From the NCBI GenBank assembly GCA_958496175.1, contig OY292277.1, positions 4,278,001 through 4,342,000 on the forward strand: a DNA stretch of 64,000 nucleotides, read 5' to 3'. Positions 1 through 11,839 of this stretch are shown here, piece by piece. The position numbers and the translations under genes are program-made. Under the pieces are notes generated by a model. That model saw only the letters and a list, made by a program, of their open reading frames with translations. It ran no database searches and was not told the origin of the DNA. The stretch's first letter is position 1. Each line of letters starts with the position of its first letter. This DNA is from Sisyra terminalis. Taxonomy: Eukaryota > Arthropoda > Insecta > Neuroptera > Sisyridae.

Positions 1-3000
1 GAAAAATCAACGATGGTTAACCCATGGATTTCTTCACGACGAAAAATGATTTCTTCTGCCACTTTGATGGTCGATATCTGCCATACACGTGGCTTGTTTT
101 CGGAAAAATTTGCACAGCATGTACAAAAGGACGTATACTTTCAATTGGCATGCTTAGAAAACTTTTTTGAAATTTTCGATTTCCGTGAAAAATCAACGAT
201 GGTTAACCCATGGATTTCTTCACGACGAAAAATGATTTCTTCTGCCACTTTGATGGTCGATATCTGCCATACACGTGGCTTGTTTTCAGAAAAATTTGCA
301 CAGCATGTACAAAAGGACGTATACTTTCAATTGGCATGCTTAGAAAACTTTTTTGAAATTTTCGATTTCCGTGAAAAATCAACGATGGTTAACCCATGGA
401 TTTCTTCACGACGAAAAATGATTTCTTCTGCCACTTTGATGGTCGATATCTGCCATACACGTGGCTTGTTTTCGAAAAAATTTGCACAGCATGTACAAAA
501 GGACGTATACTTTCAATTGGCATGCTTAGAAAACTTTTTTGAAATTTTCGATTTCCGTGAAAAATCAACGATGGTTAACCCATGGATTTCTTCACGACGA
601 AAAATGATTTCTTCTGCCACTTTGATGGTCGATATCTGCCATACACGTGGCTTGTTTTCAGAAAAATTTGCACAGCATGTACAAAAGGACGTATACTTTC
701 AATTGGCATGCTTAGAAAACTTTTTTGAAATTTTCGATTTCCGTGAAAAATCAACGATGGTTAACCCATGGATTTCTTCACGACGAAAAATGATTTCTTC
801 TGCCACTTTGATGGTCGATATCTGCCATACACGTGGCTTGTTTTCGGAAAAATTTGCACAGCATGTACAAAAGGACGTATACTTTCAATTGGCATGCTTA
901 GAAAACTTTTTTGAAATTTTCGATTTCCGTGAAAAATCAACGATGGTTAACCCATGGATTTCTTCACGACGAAAAATGATTTCTTCTGCCACTTTGATGG
1001 TCGATATCTGCCATACACGTGGCTTGTTTTCGGAAAAATTTGCACAGCATGTACAACAGGACGTATACTTTCAATTGGCATGCTTAGAAAACTTTTTTGA
1101 AATTTTCGATTTCCGTGAAAAATCAACGATGGTTAACCCATGGATTTCTTCACGACGAAAAATGATTTCTTCTGCCACTTTGATGGTCGATATCTGCCAT
1201 ACACGTGGCTTGTTTTCGGAAAAATTTGCACAGCATGTACAAAAGGACGTATACTTTCAATTGGCATGCTTAGAAAACTTTTTTGAAATTTTCGATTTCC
1301 GTGAAAAATCAACGATGGTTAACCCATGGATTTCTTCACGACGAAAAATGATTTCTTCTGCCACTTTGATGGTCGATATCTGCCATACACGTGGCTTGTT
1401 TTCAGAAAAATTTGCACAGCATGTACAAAAGGACGTATACTTTCAATTGGCATGCTTAGGAAACTTTTTTGATATTTTCGATTTCCGTGAAAAATCAACG
1501 ATGGTTAACCCATGGATTTCTTCACGACGAAAAATGATTTCTTCTGCCACTTTGATGGTCGATATCTGCCATACACGTGGCTTGTTTTCGGAAAAATTTG
1601 CACAGCATGTACAAAAGGACGTATACTTTCAATTGGCATGCTTAGAAAACTTTTTTGAAATTTTCGATTTCCGTGAAAAATCAACGATGGTTAACCCATG
1701 GATTTCTTCACGACGAAAAATGATTTCTTCTGCCACTTTGATGGTCGATATCTGCCATACACGTGGCTTGTTTTCGGAAAAATTTGCACAGCATGTACAA
1801 AAGGACGTATACTTTCAATTGGCATGCTTAGAAAACTTTTTTGAAATTTTCGATTTCCGTGAAAAATCAACGATGGTTAACCCATGGATTTCTTCACGAC
1901 GAAAAATGATTTCTTCTGCCACTTTGATGGTCGATATCTGCCATACACGTGGCTTGTTTTCAGAAAAATTTGCACAGCATGTACAAAAGGACGTATACTT
2001 TCAATTGGCATGCTTAGAAAACTTTTTTGAAATTTTCGATTTCCGTGAAAAATCAACGATGGTTAACCCATGGATTTCTTCACGACGAAAAATGATTTCT
2101 TCTGCCACTTTGATGGTCGATATCTGCCATACACGTGGCTTGTTTTCGAAAAAATTTGCACAGCATGTACAAAAGGACGTATACTTTCAATTGGCATGCT
2201 TAGAAAACTTTTTTGAAATTTTCGATTTCCGTGAAAAATCAACGATGGTTAACCCATGGATTTCTTCACGACGAAAAATGATTTCTTCTGCCACTTTGAT
2301 GGTCGATATCTGCCATACACGTGGCTTGTTTTCAGAAAAATTTGCACAGCATGTACAAAAGGACGTATACTTTCAATTGGCATGCTTAGAAAACTTTTTT
2401 GAAATTTTCGATTTCCGTGAAAAATCAACGATGGTTAACCCATGGATTTCTTCACGACGAAAAATGATTTCTTCTGCCACTTTGATGGTCGATATCTGCC
2501 ATACACGTGGCTTGTTTTCGGAAAAATTTGCACAGCATGTACAAAAGGACGTATACTTTCAATTGGCATGCTTAGAAAACTTTTTTGAAATTTTCGATTT
2601 CCGTGAAAAATCAACGATGGTTAACCCATGGATTTCTTCACGACGAAAAATGATTTCTTCTGCCACTTTGATGGTCGATATCTGCCATACACGTGGCTTG
2701 TTTTCGGAAAAATTTGCACAGCATGTACAAAAGGACGTATACTTTCAATTGGCATGCTTAGAAAACTTTTTTGAAATTTTCGATTTCCGTGAAAAATCAA
2801 CGATGGTTAACCCATGGATTTCTTCACGACGAAAAATGATTTCTTCTGCCACTTTGATGGTCGATATCTGCCATACACGTGGCTTGTTTTCAGAAAAATT
2901 TGCACAGCATGTACAAAAGGACGTATACTTTCAATTGGCATGCTTAGAAAACTTTTTTGAAATTTTCGATTTCTGTGAAAAATCAACGATGGTTAACCCA

Positions 3001-6000
3001 TGGATTTCTTCACGACGAAAAATGATTTCTTCTGCCACTTTGATGGTCGATATCTGCCATACACGTGGCTTGTTTTCGGAAAAATTTGCACAGCATGTAC
3101 AAAAGGACGTATACTTTCAATTGGCATGCTTAGAAAACTTTTTTGAAATTTTCGATTTCCGTGAAAAATCAACGATGGTTAACCCATGGATTTCTTCACG
3201 ACGAAAAATGATTTCTTCTGCCACTTTGATGGTCGATATCTGCCATACACGTGGCTTGTTTTCGGAAAAATTTGCACAGCATGTACAAAAGGACGTATAC
3301 TTTCAATTGGCATGCTTAGGAAACTTTTTTGATATTTTCGATTTCCGTGAAAAATCAACGATGGTTAACCCATGGATTTCTTCACGACGAAAAATGATTT
3401 CTTCTGCCACTTTGATGGTCGATATCTGCCATACACGTGGCTTGTTTTCGGAAAAATTTGCACAGCATGTACAAAAGGACGTATACTTTCAATTGGCATG
3501 CTTAGAAAACTTTTTTGAAATTTTCGATTTCCGTGAAAAATCAACGATGGTTAACCCATGGATTTCTTCACGACGAAAAATGATTTCTTCTGCCACTTTG
3601 ATGGTCGATATCTGCCATACACGTGGCTTGTTTTCGGAAAAATTTGCACAGCATGTACAAAAGGACGTATACTTTCAATTGGCATGCTTAGAAAACTTTT
3701 TTGAAATTTTCGATTTCCGTGAAAAATCAACGATGGTTAACCCATGGATTTCTTCACGACGAAAAATGATTTCTTCTGCCACTTTGATGGTCGATATCTG
3801 CCATACACGTGGCTCGTTTTCGGAAAAATTTGCACAGCATGTACAAAAGGACGTATACTTTCAATTGGCATGCTTAGAAAACTTTTTTGAAATTTTCGAT
3901 TTCCGTGAAAAATCAACGATGGTTAACCCATGGATTTCTTCACGACGAAAAATGATTTCTTCTGCCACTTTGATGGTCGATATCTGCCATACACGTGGCT
4001 TGTTTTCGGAAAAATTTGCACAGCATGTACAAAAGGACGTATACTTTCAATTGGCATGCTTAGAAAACTTTTTTGAAATTTTCGATTTCCGTGAAAAATC
4101 AACGATGGTTAACCCATGGATTTCTTCACGACGAAAAATGATTTCTTCTGCCACTTTGATGGTCGATATCTGCCATACACGTGGCTTGTTTTCGGAAAAA
4201 TTTGCACAGCATGTACAAAAGGACGTATACTTTCAATTGGCATGCTTAGAAAACTTTTTTGAAATTTTCGATTTCCGTGAAAAATCAACGATGGTTAACC
4301 CATGGATTTCTTCACGACGAAAAATGATTTCTTCTGCCACTTTGATGGTCGATATCTGCCATACACGTGGCTTGTTTTCGGAAAAATTTGCACAGCATGT
4401 ACAACAGGACGTATACTTTCAATTGGCATGCTTAGAAAACTTTTTTGAAATTTTCGATTTCCGTGAAAAATCAACGATGGTTAACCCATGGATTTCTTCA
4501 CGACGAAAAATGATTTCTTCTGCCACTTTGATGGTCGATATCTGCCATACACGTGGCTTGTTTTCGGAAAAATTTGCACAGCATGTACAAAAGGACGTAT
4601 ACTTTCAATTGGCATGCTTAGAAAACTTTTTTGAAATTTTCGATTTCCGTGAAAAATCAACGATGGTTAACCCATGGATTTCTTCACGACGAAAAATGAT
4701 TTCTTCTGCCACTTTGATGGTCGATATCTGCCATACACGTGGCTTGTTTTCGGAAAAATTTGCACAGCATGTACAACAGGACGTATACTTTCAATTGGCA
4801 TGCTTAGAAAACTTTTTTGAAATTTTCGATTTCCGTGAAAAATCAACGATGGTTAACCCATGGATTTCTTCACGACGAAAAATGATTTCTTCTGCCACTT
4901 TGATGGTCGATATCTGCCATACACGTGGCTTGTTTTCGGAAAAATTTGCACAGCATGTACAAAAGGACGTATACTTTCAATTGGCATGCTTAGAAAACTT
5001 TTTTGAAATTTTCGATTTCCGTGAAAAATCAACGATGGTTAACCCATGGATTTCTTCACGACGAAAAATGATTTCTTCTGCCACTTTGATGGTCGATATC
5101 TGCCATACACGTGGCTTGTTTTCGGAAAAATTTGCACAGCATGTACAAAAGGACGTATACTTTCAATTGGCATGCTTAGAAAACTTTTTTGAAATTTTCG
5201 ATTTCCGTGAAAAATCAACGATGGTTAACCCATGGATTTCTTCACGACGAAAAATGATTTCTTCTGCCACTTTGATGGTCGATATCTGCCATACACGTGG
5301 CTTGTTTTCGGAAAAATTTGCACAGCATGTACAACAGGACGTATACTTTCAATTGGCATGCTTAGAAAACTTTTTTGAAATTTTCGATTTCCGTGAAAAA
5401 TCAACGATGGTTAACCCATGGATTTCTTCACGACGAAAAATGATTTCTTCTGCCACTTTGATGGTCGATATCTGCCATACACGTGGCTTGTTTTCAGAAA
5501 AATTTGCACAGCATGTACAAAAGGACGTATACTTTCAATTGGCATGCCTAGAAAACTTTTTTGATATTTTCGATTTCCGTGAAAAATCAACGATGGTTAA
5601 CCCATGGATTTCTTCACGACGAAAAATGATTTCTTCTGCCACTTTGATGGTCGATATCTGCCATACACGTGGCTTGTTTTCGGAAAAATTTGCACAGCAT
5701 GTACAAAAGGACGTATACTTTCAATTGGCTTGCTTAGAAAACTTTTTTGAAATTTTCGATTTCCGTGAAAAATCAACGATGGTTAACCCATGGATTTCTT
5801 CACGACGAAAAATGATTTCTTCTGCCACTTTGATGGTCGATATCTGCCATACACGTGGCTTGTTTTCGGAAAAATTTGCACAGCATGTACAAAAGGACGT
5901 AAACTTTCAATTGGCATGCTTAGAAAACTTTTTTGAAATTTTCGATTTCCGTGAAAAATCAACGATGGTTAACCCATGGATTTCTTCACGACGAAAAATG

Positions 6001-7460
6001 ATTTCTTCTGCCAATTTGATGGTCGATATCTGCCATACACGTGGCTTGTTTTCGGAAAAATTTGCACAGCAAGTACAAAAGAACGTATACTTTCAATTGG
6101 CATGCTTAAAAAACTTTTTTGAAATTTTCGATTTCCGTGAAAAATCAACGATGGTTAACCCATGGATTTCTTCACGACGAAAAATGATTTCTTCTGCCAC
6201 TTTGATGGTCGATATCTGCCATACACGTGGCTTGTTTTCGGAAAAATTTGCACAGCATGTACAAAAGGACGTAAACTTTCAATTGGCATGCTTAGAAAAC
6301 TTTTTTGAAATTTTCGATTTCCGTGAAAAATCAACGATGGTTAACCCATGGATTTCTTCACGACGAAAAATGATTTCTTCTGCCACTTTGATGGTCGATA
6401 TCTGCCATACACGTGGCTTGTTTTCAAAAAAATTTGCACAGCATGTACAATAGGACGTATACTTTCAATTGGCATGCTTAGAAAACTTTTTTGAAATTTT
6501 CGATTTCCGTGAAAAATCAACGATGGTTAACCCATGGATTTCTTCACGACGAAAAATGATTTCTTCTGCCACTTTGATGGTCGATATCTGCCATACACGT
6601 TACTTGTTTTCGGAAAAATTTGCACAGCATGTACAAAAGGACGTATACTTTCAATTGGCATGCTTAGAAAACTTTTTTGAAATTTTCGATTTCCGTGAAA
6701 AATCAACGATGGTTAACCCATGGATTTCTTCACGACGAAAAATGATTTCTTCTGCCACTTTGATGGTCGATATCTGCCATACACGTGGCTTGTTTTCGGA
6801 AAAATTTGCACAGCATGTACAAAAGGACGTATACTTTCAATTGGCATGCTTAGAAAACTTTTTTGAAATTTTCGATTTCCGTGAAAAATCAACGATGGTT
6901 AACCCATGGATTTCTTCACGACGAAAAATGATTTCTTCTGCCACTTTGATGGTCGATATCTGCCATACACGTGGCTTGTTTTCGGAAAAATTTGCACAGC
7001 ATGTACAAAAGGACGTATACTTTCAATTGGCATGCTTAGAAAACTTTTTTGATATTTTCGATTTCCGTGAAAAATCAACGATGGTTAACCCATGGATTTC
7101 TTCACGACGAAAAATGATTTCTTCTGCCACTTTGATGGTCGATATCTGCCATACACGTGGCTTGTTTTCGGAAAAATTTGCACAGCATGTACAAAAGGAC
7201 GTATACTTTCAATTGGCATGCTTAGAAAACTTTTTTGAAATTTTCGATTTCCGTGAAAAATCAACGATGGTTAACCCATGGATTTCTTCACGACGAAAAA
7301 TGATTTCTTCTGCCACTTTGATGGTCGATATCTGCCATACACGTGGCTTGTTTTCGGAAAAATTTGCACAGCATGTACAAAAGGACGTATACTTTCAATT
7401 GGCATGCTTAGAAAACTTTTTTGAAATTTTCGATTTCCGTGAAAAATCAACGATGGTTAA
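1..7460 (+). repeat. 186-bp satellite array, left block (about 40 monomers)
   Basis: Near-identical 186-bp units run head to tail from the window edge, so the array probably continues to the left. Each unit contains gatggttaacccatgg, gatatc, an E-box cacgtg and gcatgc. Units differ by only a few substitutions: cgg/cag/cga after tgtttt, acaaaagg/acaacagg, cttagaaa/cttaggaaa, and gaaatt/gatatt. The most diverged unit seen here (about 6000-6115) has several changes and lies near the spacer, as expected if array edges escape homogenisation. The length is close to nucleosomal spacing, which is common in satellites. No CENP-B-box-like motif was seen. Confidence 0.98.
13..6453 (+). other. 2146-codon open frame through the satellite; probably not a gene
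   Basis: Because 186 is 62 codons and one frame of the monomer lacks a stop, the array reads as 34-35 copies of a 62-residue unit. It starts MVNPWISSRRKMISS, then has LMVDICHTRGLF, FAQHVQKDVYFQ and NFFEIFDFREKST. The frame ends at a TAG (6451-6453) made by one substitution in a CAA/CAG-type codon, and the array simply continues. Most variants change the residue (E to K, K to Q, E to G or D, L to S, Y to N, R to C). That is not what purifying selection would leave. No signal peptide or known domain was recognised. An expressed repetitive protein cannot be excluded from sequence alone. Confidence 0.12.
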
Positions 7461-7503
7461 CCCACGGTTTTTTTTAACGAAATATGTGTTTCTGCCACTT
7501 TGA
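6469..7503 (+). other. Continuation of the satellite open frame into the spacer edge
   Basis: The same frame resumes after the TAG at 6451 and runs for about five more monomers. It exits the array through a degenerate last unit (ending MVNPRFFLTKYVFLPL) and stops at TGA 7501-7503. The right array ends identically on the opposite strand, with its stop at 13695-13697, so both open frames point into the spacer. It carries one distinctive variant unit (TRYLF in place of TRGLF, near 6600). I regard it as satellite rather than gene. Confidence 0.12.
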
Positions 7504-7506
7504 TGA
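7461..7506 (+). repeat. Degenerate terminal satellite unit (left array edge)
   Basis: Immediately after ggttaaccca the monomer loses its usual sequence and reads cggttttttttaacgaaat. It then regains tctgccactttgatg before entering the spacer. This edge is not random: the same cgtcaaaaaaaaaccgtggg type of sequence (reverse strand) forms the outer edge of the small terminal-inverted-repeat element at 26.4 kb. This links the array boundary to that element. Confidence 0.8.
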
Positions 7507-7689
7507 TAAGTTACCCTTAGCATGAAATAACATCATTGGAATTATCCATTTAATTACAATTTGTGTAAGTTAGGCAACCATTTGTTTAAGAATGTAATTA
7601 AACTGCAGCATTAGCCCCTAGTTTATAACTTGATGTATACATTGGACGTATGACTTGTTTTATAAATTTATATCAATGTAATTTTACAG

Positions 7690-7771
7690 ATTCAATTTAC
7701 CTGAAAATTTAGGACAAGGGCAGTTTGTTGGAGTTAAAGAAAGTATCATCCTTTTGGCAGATTAATGTTTA
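7690..7771 (+). other. Exon-like segment with splice-type borders, not open throughout
   Basis: The segment is preceded by an acceptor-like aattttacag (ending 7689) and followed by a consensus donor gtaagt (7772-7777). One frame is open from 7691 (FNLPENLGQGQFVGVKESII and on) but meets TAA at 7763-7765 before the donor. If this was once an internal exon it is no longer coding through. It lies in the palindrome arm, so a mirror copy exists at 13427-13508 on the - strand. No protein family was recognised. Confidence 0.18.
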
Positions 7772-7834
7772 GTAAGTGCTATTGTTGCTGAAACTTGTAA
7801 ACATTGTTTTAATTGAATATTTCACTATCTACAG

Positions 7835-7984
7835 GGGAAGCTGACTGAAGTCATTAGAGAATTATTAATTGGATTGGAATTGTCCATCATTTTCAAATGG
7901 ACGTTTGAAGAATGGAAGTGCATCGTTCTAGAATCTTTAATCAAATTCATCAAGGATATCATTTCCACAATTGGCATCTACTGA
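7835..7984 (+). other. Possible 3'-terminal coding exon (49 codons) in the left palindrome arm
   Basis: A pyrimidine-containing acceptor (ttcactatctacag, ending 7834) precedes an open frame beginning GKLTEVIRELLIGLEL. The frame passes through KWTFEEWKCIV and ends DIISTIGIY before TGA 7982-7984. An AATAAA polyadenylation signal (8036-8041) follows 51 bases later. The peptide looks like amphipathic helices around an aromatic core. No family was recognised, and no upstream coding exon with matching phase is evident. Acceptor, open frame, stop and AATAAA together are suggestive, but each is common by chance in AT-rich DNA. The right arm carries an exact mirror copy. Confidence 0.25.
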
Positions 7985-8035
7985 GAAGAATACCAATGGA
8001 TTTACTACAATAATTAGTGATTAAAATTTTGTTTT

Positions 8036-8041
8036 AATAAA
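8036..8041 (+). promoter_or_regulatory. AATAAA polyadenylation signal candidate
   Basis: AATAAA lies about 50 bases after the stop of the candidate terminal exon. The mirror copy is at 13157-13162 on the other strand. Confidence 0.25.
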
Positions 8042-8417
8042 TCAGTGTTCAAGTGAAGTGATAAAGTGGTTCAATTGATAAATAATCAAAATATCAGACA
8101 ATTCAAAAGCTTCTTATTAATTTAATAATTTCCATAAAATTCTTGATACAATTGACAATTTTACATAGTTTATACAAACAATTGTAAATATGCACAAAAT
8201 TGTTATTTTAATATTGTATATGTATATTTAATTGATATTAAACATCAATAAATTTATTTTAATAGAATACATTGTTTCAATTGGAATTACCGTTCCCATT
8301 CTCGTGAATTTTATTTTTCAGGTATTTTTTATACAGTTAGAATACATATAAGATTTAAATTAATAAGTATTTTTGTAAGTATAATAAAAGGTATAGGTAA
8401 CACAATTTTTGTTTTTA

Positions 8418-9358
8418 CGAAAAAAAAGGATCATGGACCTTAAAATGTTGTAATGTTTTTCTACAACTTTTCCAACTTTAACATGGAGCAGCTATGGTTC
8501 GAATATGGTTGGGAAATTCTAATTATTTCGATCGAAAAAAATTTTCATTTTTCTACAAATCTCATAAGAATAGTTTATATATGAGTTTTAATGTCATTTA
8601 AATATATCATATGATAGCCGCATCGCTAAGGTCGCCGCCACTTCGGAGCTGAGGTCCCTGGTTCGCATCCCGAAGGGGTAAGTGTTTTTTATAATTTCTA
8701 ATAATTTCTATCTATTCCTTACAGCTTATAATATATATAATTAACATTAATAGTTATTTCCAGACATTGTATCATCGAAATATTCGATAGAACAGTTCCA
8801 ACCTTTCGGGGTTGGAAATGATCGATCGATGACGCAATATATTTTTCATTTTAGTTTTGCTCATTGGTTTTGTGACGTCACTAAATTTCATATTTATGAT
8901 GTCACACATACGTCGCCATCTAATGACGTCATTCTCGAAAAGAGAGCGAATTTTCGATTTTCATGAAATAGGATACCGGGAATGGCTTAGTTACGTCACG
9001 GGAGGCCTAAAAACCATATCCCGCAGTCAATTTTTTTCGTTTTTTTTCAAAAATTTTTTCGGCCAGATTTTTGAAAAATCCCATAAACAGGCCAAAATAG
9101 GCGATTTTTTTCACTTTTTCCAACTTTAACGCCGTTTTTAGCAAAAACTATCGATTGTAGGTTAACGATAGTAGGCTCATTCGATAGCGCTTGAATTACT
9201 CTATCGATGGTGTAAATTTGGTCCCGTAAAACCTTAAGGAAAAAAACTTTTTTTTTCAACTCTCCAGAAATTTCATTTTGTCGACCAAATGCACGTCGAA
9301 AATATAAATTTTTTTTTTGTCCAATTTTTCAATGAAATTCACACCATAGATGCATTAC
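8418..9358 (+). repeat. Spacer repeat unit A1
   Basis: First of four copies of a roughly 0.94-kb repeat. It begins near ggaccttaaaatgttg, then has ttccaactttaacatggag, the tRNA-like module (8612-8680), a tgacgtca-rich block (8873-8880, 8924-8931), gcctaaaaaccatatcccg and ttccaactttaacgccg, and it ends near gaaattcacacc. Unit A2 repeats it directly 1060 bases downstream. Overlapping open frames of 90 codons (+) and 70 codons (-) occur in A1, A2 and A4. They are low-complexity (F-rich) and are best explained by recent copying of the DNA rather than by coding. Confidence 0.9.
8612..8680 (+). promoter_or_regulatory. tRNA-like pol III promoter module (A and B boxes), copy in A1
   Basis: tagccgcatcgctaagg resembles the A box / D-arm of Leu or Ser tRNAs, and ggttcgcatcc (8660-8670) is a one-mismatch B box. 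The spacing (about 45 bases) is as in tRNA genes and tRNA-derived SINEs. A run of six T (8685-8690) follows at once and would terminate pol III. I cannot draw a sound cloverleaf (the T stem mispairs), so I call it tRNA-like rather than a tRNA. Confidence 0.6.
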
Positions 9359-9478
9359 GATACCATCAAGGCATATTAAAGATAATTCTTAACTTTTCGA
9401 TGTCCTTAATCGATTGATTCGATATTAAATGTTTTTAATTTACAAAGAGATTGTATTGAAATACAATTTGGTTTTTAA

Positions 9479-10417
9479 GCAAAAAAAAGACCAAGGACCA
9501 TAAAATGTTGCAATTTTACTGCACAACTTTTCCAACTTTAACATGGAGCAGCTATGGTTCGAATATGGTTGGGTAATTCTAATTAATTCGATCGAAAATA
9601 TTTTCGATTTTCCACAAATCTCTTAAGAATTGTTTATATATGAGTTTTAACGTCATTTACATATATCATATGATAGCCGCATCGCTAAGGTCGCCGCCAC
9701 TACTGGAGCTGAGGTCCCTGGTTCGAATCCCGAAGGGGTAAGTGTTTTTTCTTAAATATAATAATTGATTTCAATTCCTTACGGTTTATCCTGTCACTAA
9801 TTAACATTAATAATTGTTTCCAGACATTGCATCATCGAAATATTCGATCGAACAGTTCCAACCTTTCGGGGTTGGAAATGATCGATCGATGATGCAATAT
9901 ATTTTTCATTTTATTTTTGCTCATTGGTTTTGTGACGTCACTAAATTTCATATTTATGACGTCACACATACGTCGCCATCTAATGACGTCATTCTCGAAA
10001 AGAGAGCGAATTTTCGATTTTCATGAAATAGGATACCGGGAATGGCTTAGTTACGTCACGGGAGGCCTAAAAAACATATCCCGCAGTCAATTTTTTTCGT
10101 TTTTTTTCAAAAATTTTTTCGGCCAGATTTTTGAAAAATCCCATAAACAGGCCAAAATAGGCGATTTTTTTCACTTTTTCCAACTTTAACGCCGTTTTTA
10201 GCGAAAACTATCGATTGTAGGTTAACGATAGTAGGCTCATTCGATAGCGCTTGAATTACTCTATCGATGGTGTATATTTGGTCCCGGAAAACCTTAAGGA
10301 AAAAAACTTTTTTTTTCAACTCTCCAGAAATTTCAAATCGTCGATGAAATGGTCGACGATTTTATGAAATTTTTTTTGTCGATTTCTCCATGAAATTCAC
10401 ACCTTAGATGCCTTACG
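9479..10417 (+). repeat. Spacer repeat unit A2
   Basis: Direct copy of A1 offset by 1060 bases. It differs at scattered sites (for example aaaaacatatc versus aaaaccatatc, and an extra tgacgtca at 9957-9964) and in its 3' end after tctccagaaatttca. It carries three TGACGTCA sites (9933-9940, 9957-9964, 9984-9991). The inner half of A4 on the other strand matches A2 rather than A1. Confidence 0.9.
9671..9740 (+). promoter_or_regulatory. tRNA-like pol III promoter module, copy in A2
   Basis: Same module as in A1 but with an exact consensus B box, ggttcgaatcc (9720-9730), and an A-box-like tagccgcatcgctaagg. It is followed by a T6 run (9745-9750). This is the best-preserved pol III promoter of the four copies. 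Confidence 0.65.
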
Positions 10418-10625
10418 TTACGATTGAAACGAATATATAAAAACTTTTTAGCTATTCGATATACTTCATCGAATTTTTCGATAAAACAAGTTAACATATG
10501 TAAAGCATTAAGACGTTCATAAAAATTTTCATTATCAAAAAATTTAATGAATGGTATCGAATAGCTAAAAAAAAATTACATATTCGTTTCAATCGTAACG
10601 CTAAGCATCTATGGTGTGAATTTCA
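10391..10625. repeat. Inner inverted repeat at the spacer core
   Basis: tgaaattcacacc (10391-10403) pairs with ggtgtgaatttca (10613-10625), and cgattgaaacgaatat pairs with atattcgtttcaatcg further in. The centre is near 10508, not 10599, so this hairpin is a separate, older symmetry between A2 and A3. The loop contains cgaatttttcgataaaac and about 60 unremarkable AT-rich bases. Confidence 0.75.
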
Positions 10626-11522
10626 TCGAAAAATTCGACAAATAATTTTGCGGGAAAAATCGACGTACATTTGGTCGACGAAATAAAATTTCTGAAAAGT
10701 TGAAAAAAAAGTTTTTCCCCTGAAGGTATTCCCGGGCCAAATATACATCATCGATAGAGTAATTCAAGCGCTATCGAATGAGCCTACTATCGTTAACCTA
10801 CGATCGATAGTTTTTGCTAAAAACGGCGTTAAAGTTGAAAAAAGTGAAAAAAATCAAGAATTGTGGCCTATTTTTCGGATTTTCAACCAAAAAATTTTCG
10901 AAAAAAAAACGAAAATAATTAAGCTTAGGATATGGTTTTTAGGCCTTCCGTGACGTAACTAAGCCATTGCTAGATTGCTATTTCCTGAAAATCGAAAATT
11001 CGCTCCTTTTTCGGGAATGACGTCATTGGGTGACGCCATTAGCTGTCGACGTATGAATGACGTCATATTGTGTATGAACCAAAAAAAAAATCTACGTAAT
11101 CGATCGATCACTTCTCAACCCCGAAAGGTTGGACGTGATGATCGAATTATTCGGCTGAAACTAACGTTAAGATAATTATTAACGATCGAAAGTGATAATT
11201 TAAGCTGTAACGAATAGATATTAATTAGAAATTGGTTAGTAGAAATATAAAAATCTTTTACCTTATTGGGGGATCGATCCTTCGTCTTTCCGTTTCACAT
11301 TTTCCGTGCGCTTATCGATTCGGCCATTGGAAGATATATTTATTGATCATTTAAACTCATATATAAAGATTTCTTAATCGATTGAAACTTGAAAAAAAAA
11401 ATCGATCGAAGGAATTGGAATTTTCCGAAAATATTTTAACCATAGCTGCTCCATGTTAAAGTTGGAAAAGATGTCTAACTACATTGGAAAATATTTAGAT
11501 CCTTGATCCTTTTTTTCAAGAA
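10597..11522 (-). repeat. Spacer repeat unit A3 (diverged, inverted)
   Basis: Reverse-orientation relative of A1/A2 with many substitutions. It retains ggtgtgaatttcat at its start, cgctatcgaatgagcctac, TGACGTCA at 11018-11025 and 11058-11065, the tRNA-like module, and ccatagctgctccatgtta at its end. Its greater divergence shows the A family is older than the exact palindrome. It also means the core of the spacer is not a simple mirror image. Confidence 0.85.
11262..11328 (-). promoter_or_regulatory. tRNA-like pol III promoter module, copy in A3
   Basis: On the - strand this reads tggccgaatcgataagcgc, which is clearly like the tggccgagtggttaaggcg D-arm of Leu/Ser tRNAs. A B box ggatcgatcc follows. 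Although A3 is the most diverged unit, its A box is closer to a real tRNA than those of A1/A2. This supports a tRNA origin for the module. Confidence 0.6.
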
Positions 11523-11593
11523 AACAAATTTATATTTGAATAGCAATATCTTGCATAATGTATAATTCTGCGATATCAAATTGAATAACATTA

Positions 11594-11742
11594 ATTTTTT
11601 ACAATCGATCGATTTTCGTTGAATTTTCCGGAAAAATTTGAACCATTGTTTCTTCATGTTACGTTCAGAAAAGTTGTCAAACCACATTGAAAAATATTTA
11701 GGTCCTTGATCCCTATTTTCAAGAAAACAATTTACATTTGCA
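11594..11742 (-). repeat. Partial extra copy of the A-unit 5' end
   Basis: The stretch with ttgaaccattgtttcttcat and aggtccttgatcc repeats, in the same orientation, the outer end of A3 (ccatagctgctccatgtta ... agatccttgatcc, 11437-11515). Only the first 150 bases of an A unit are present. Confidence 0.65.
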
Positions 11743-11839
11743 TTGCATAATAAGCATAATATGTTACTTTATTAAATCGAAAAATTCCATTAAGAACATC
11801 AAAAAGTGATTATGTTTTTATATAGTAGCTTCGATTGTA

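Larger units (their letters stand above)
7461..9010 (+). repeat. Left arm of the spacer palindrome
   Basis: This arm is the reverse complement of 12188-13737, with paired coordinates summing to 21198 (centre 10599). Several hundred bases at both ends and in the middle were compared by eye and no difference was found. Outward, the palindrome continues as oppositely oriented satellite. Inward, mirror identity to this arm stops between about 8905 and 9012, where the right side changes to the sequence type of the second internal repeat. Confidence 0.93.

Noticed and set aside
8857..9259. Conserved 90- and 70-codon proteins in the spacer units
   Set aside because: They overlap on opposite strands, are F/K-rich, are shared only because the DNA units are recent copies, and are not kept in the diverged unit A3.
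10391..10625. Fold-back read artefact as the cause of the whole palindrome
   Set aside because: An artefact would mirror exactly up to its hinge. Here 3.2 kb around the centre are not mirrored and carry older, differently centred symmetry. Read evidence is still needed.
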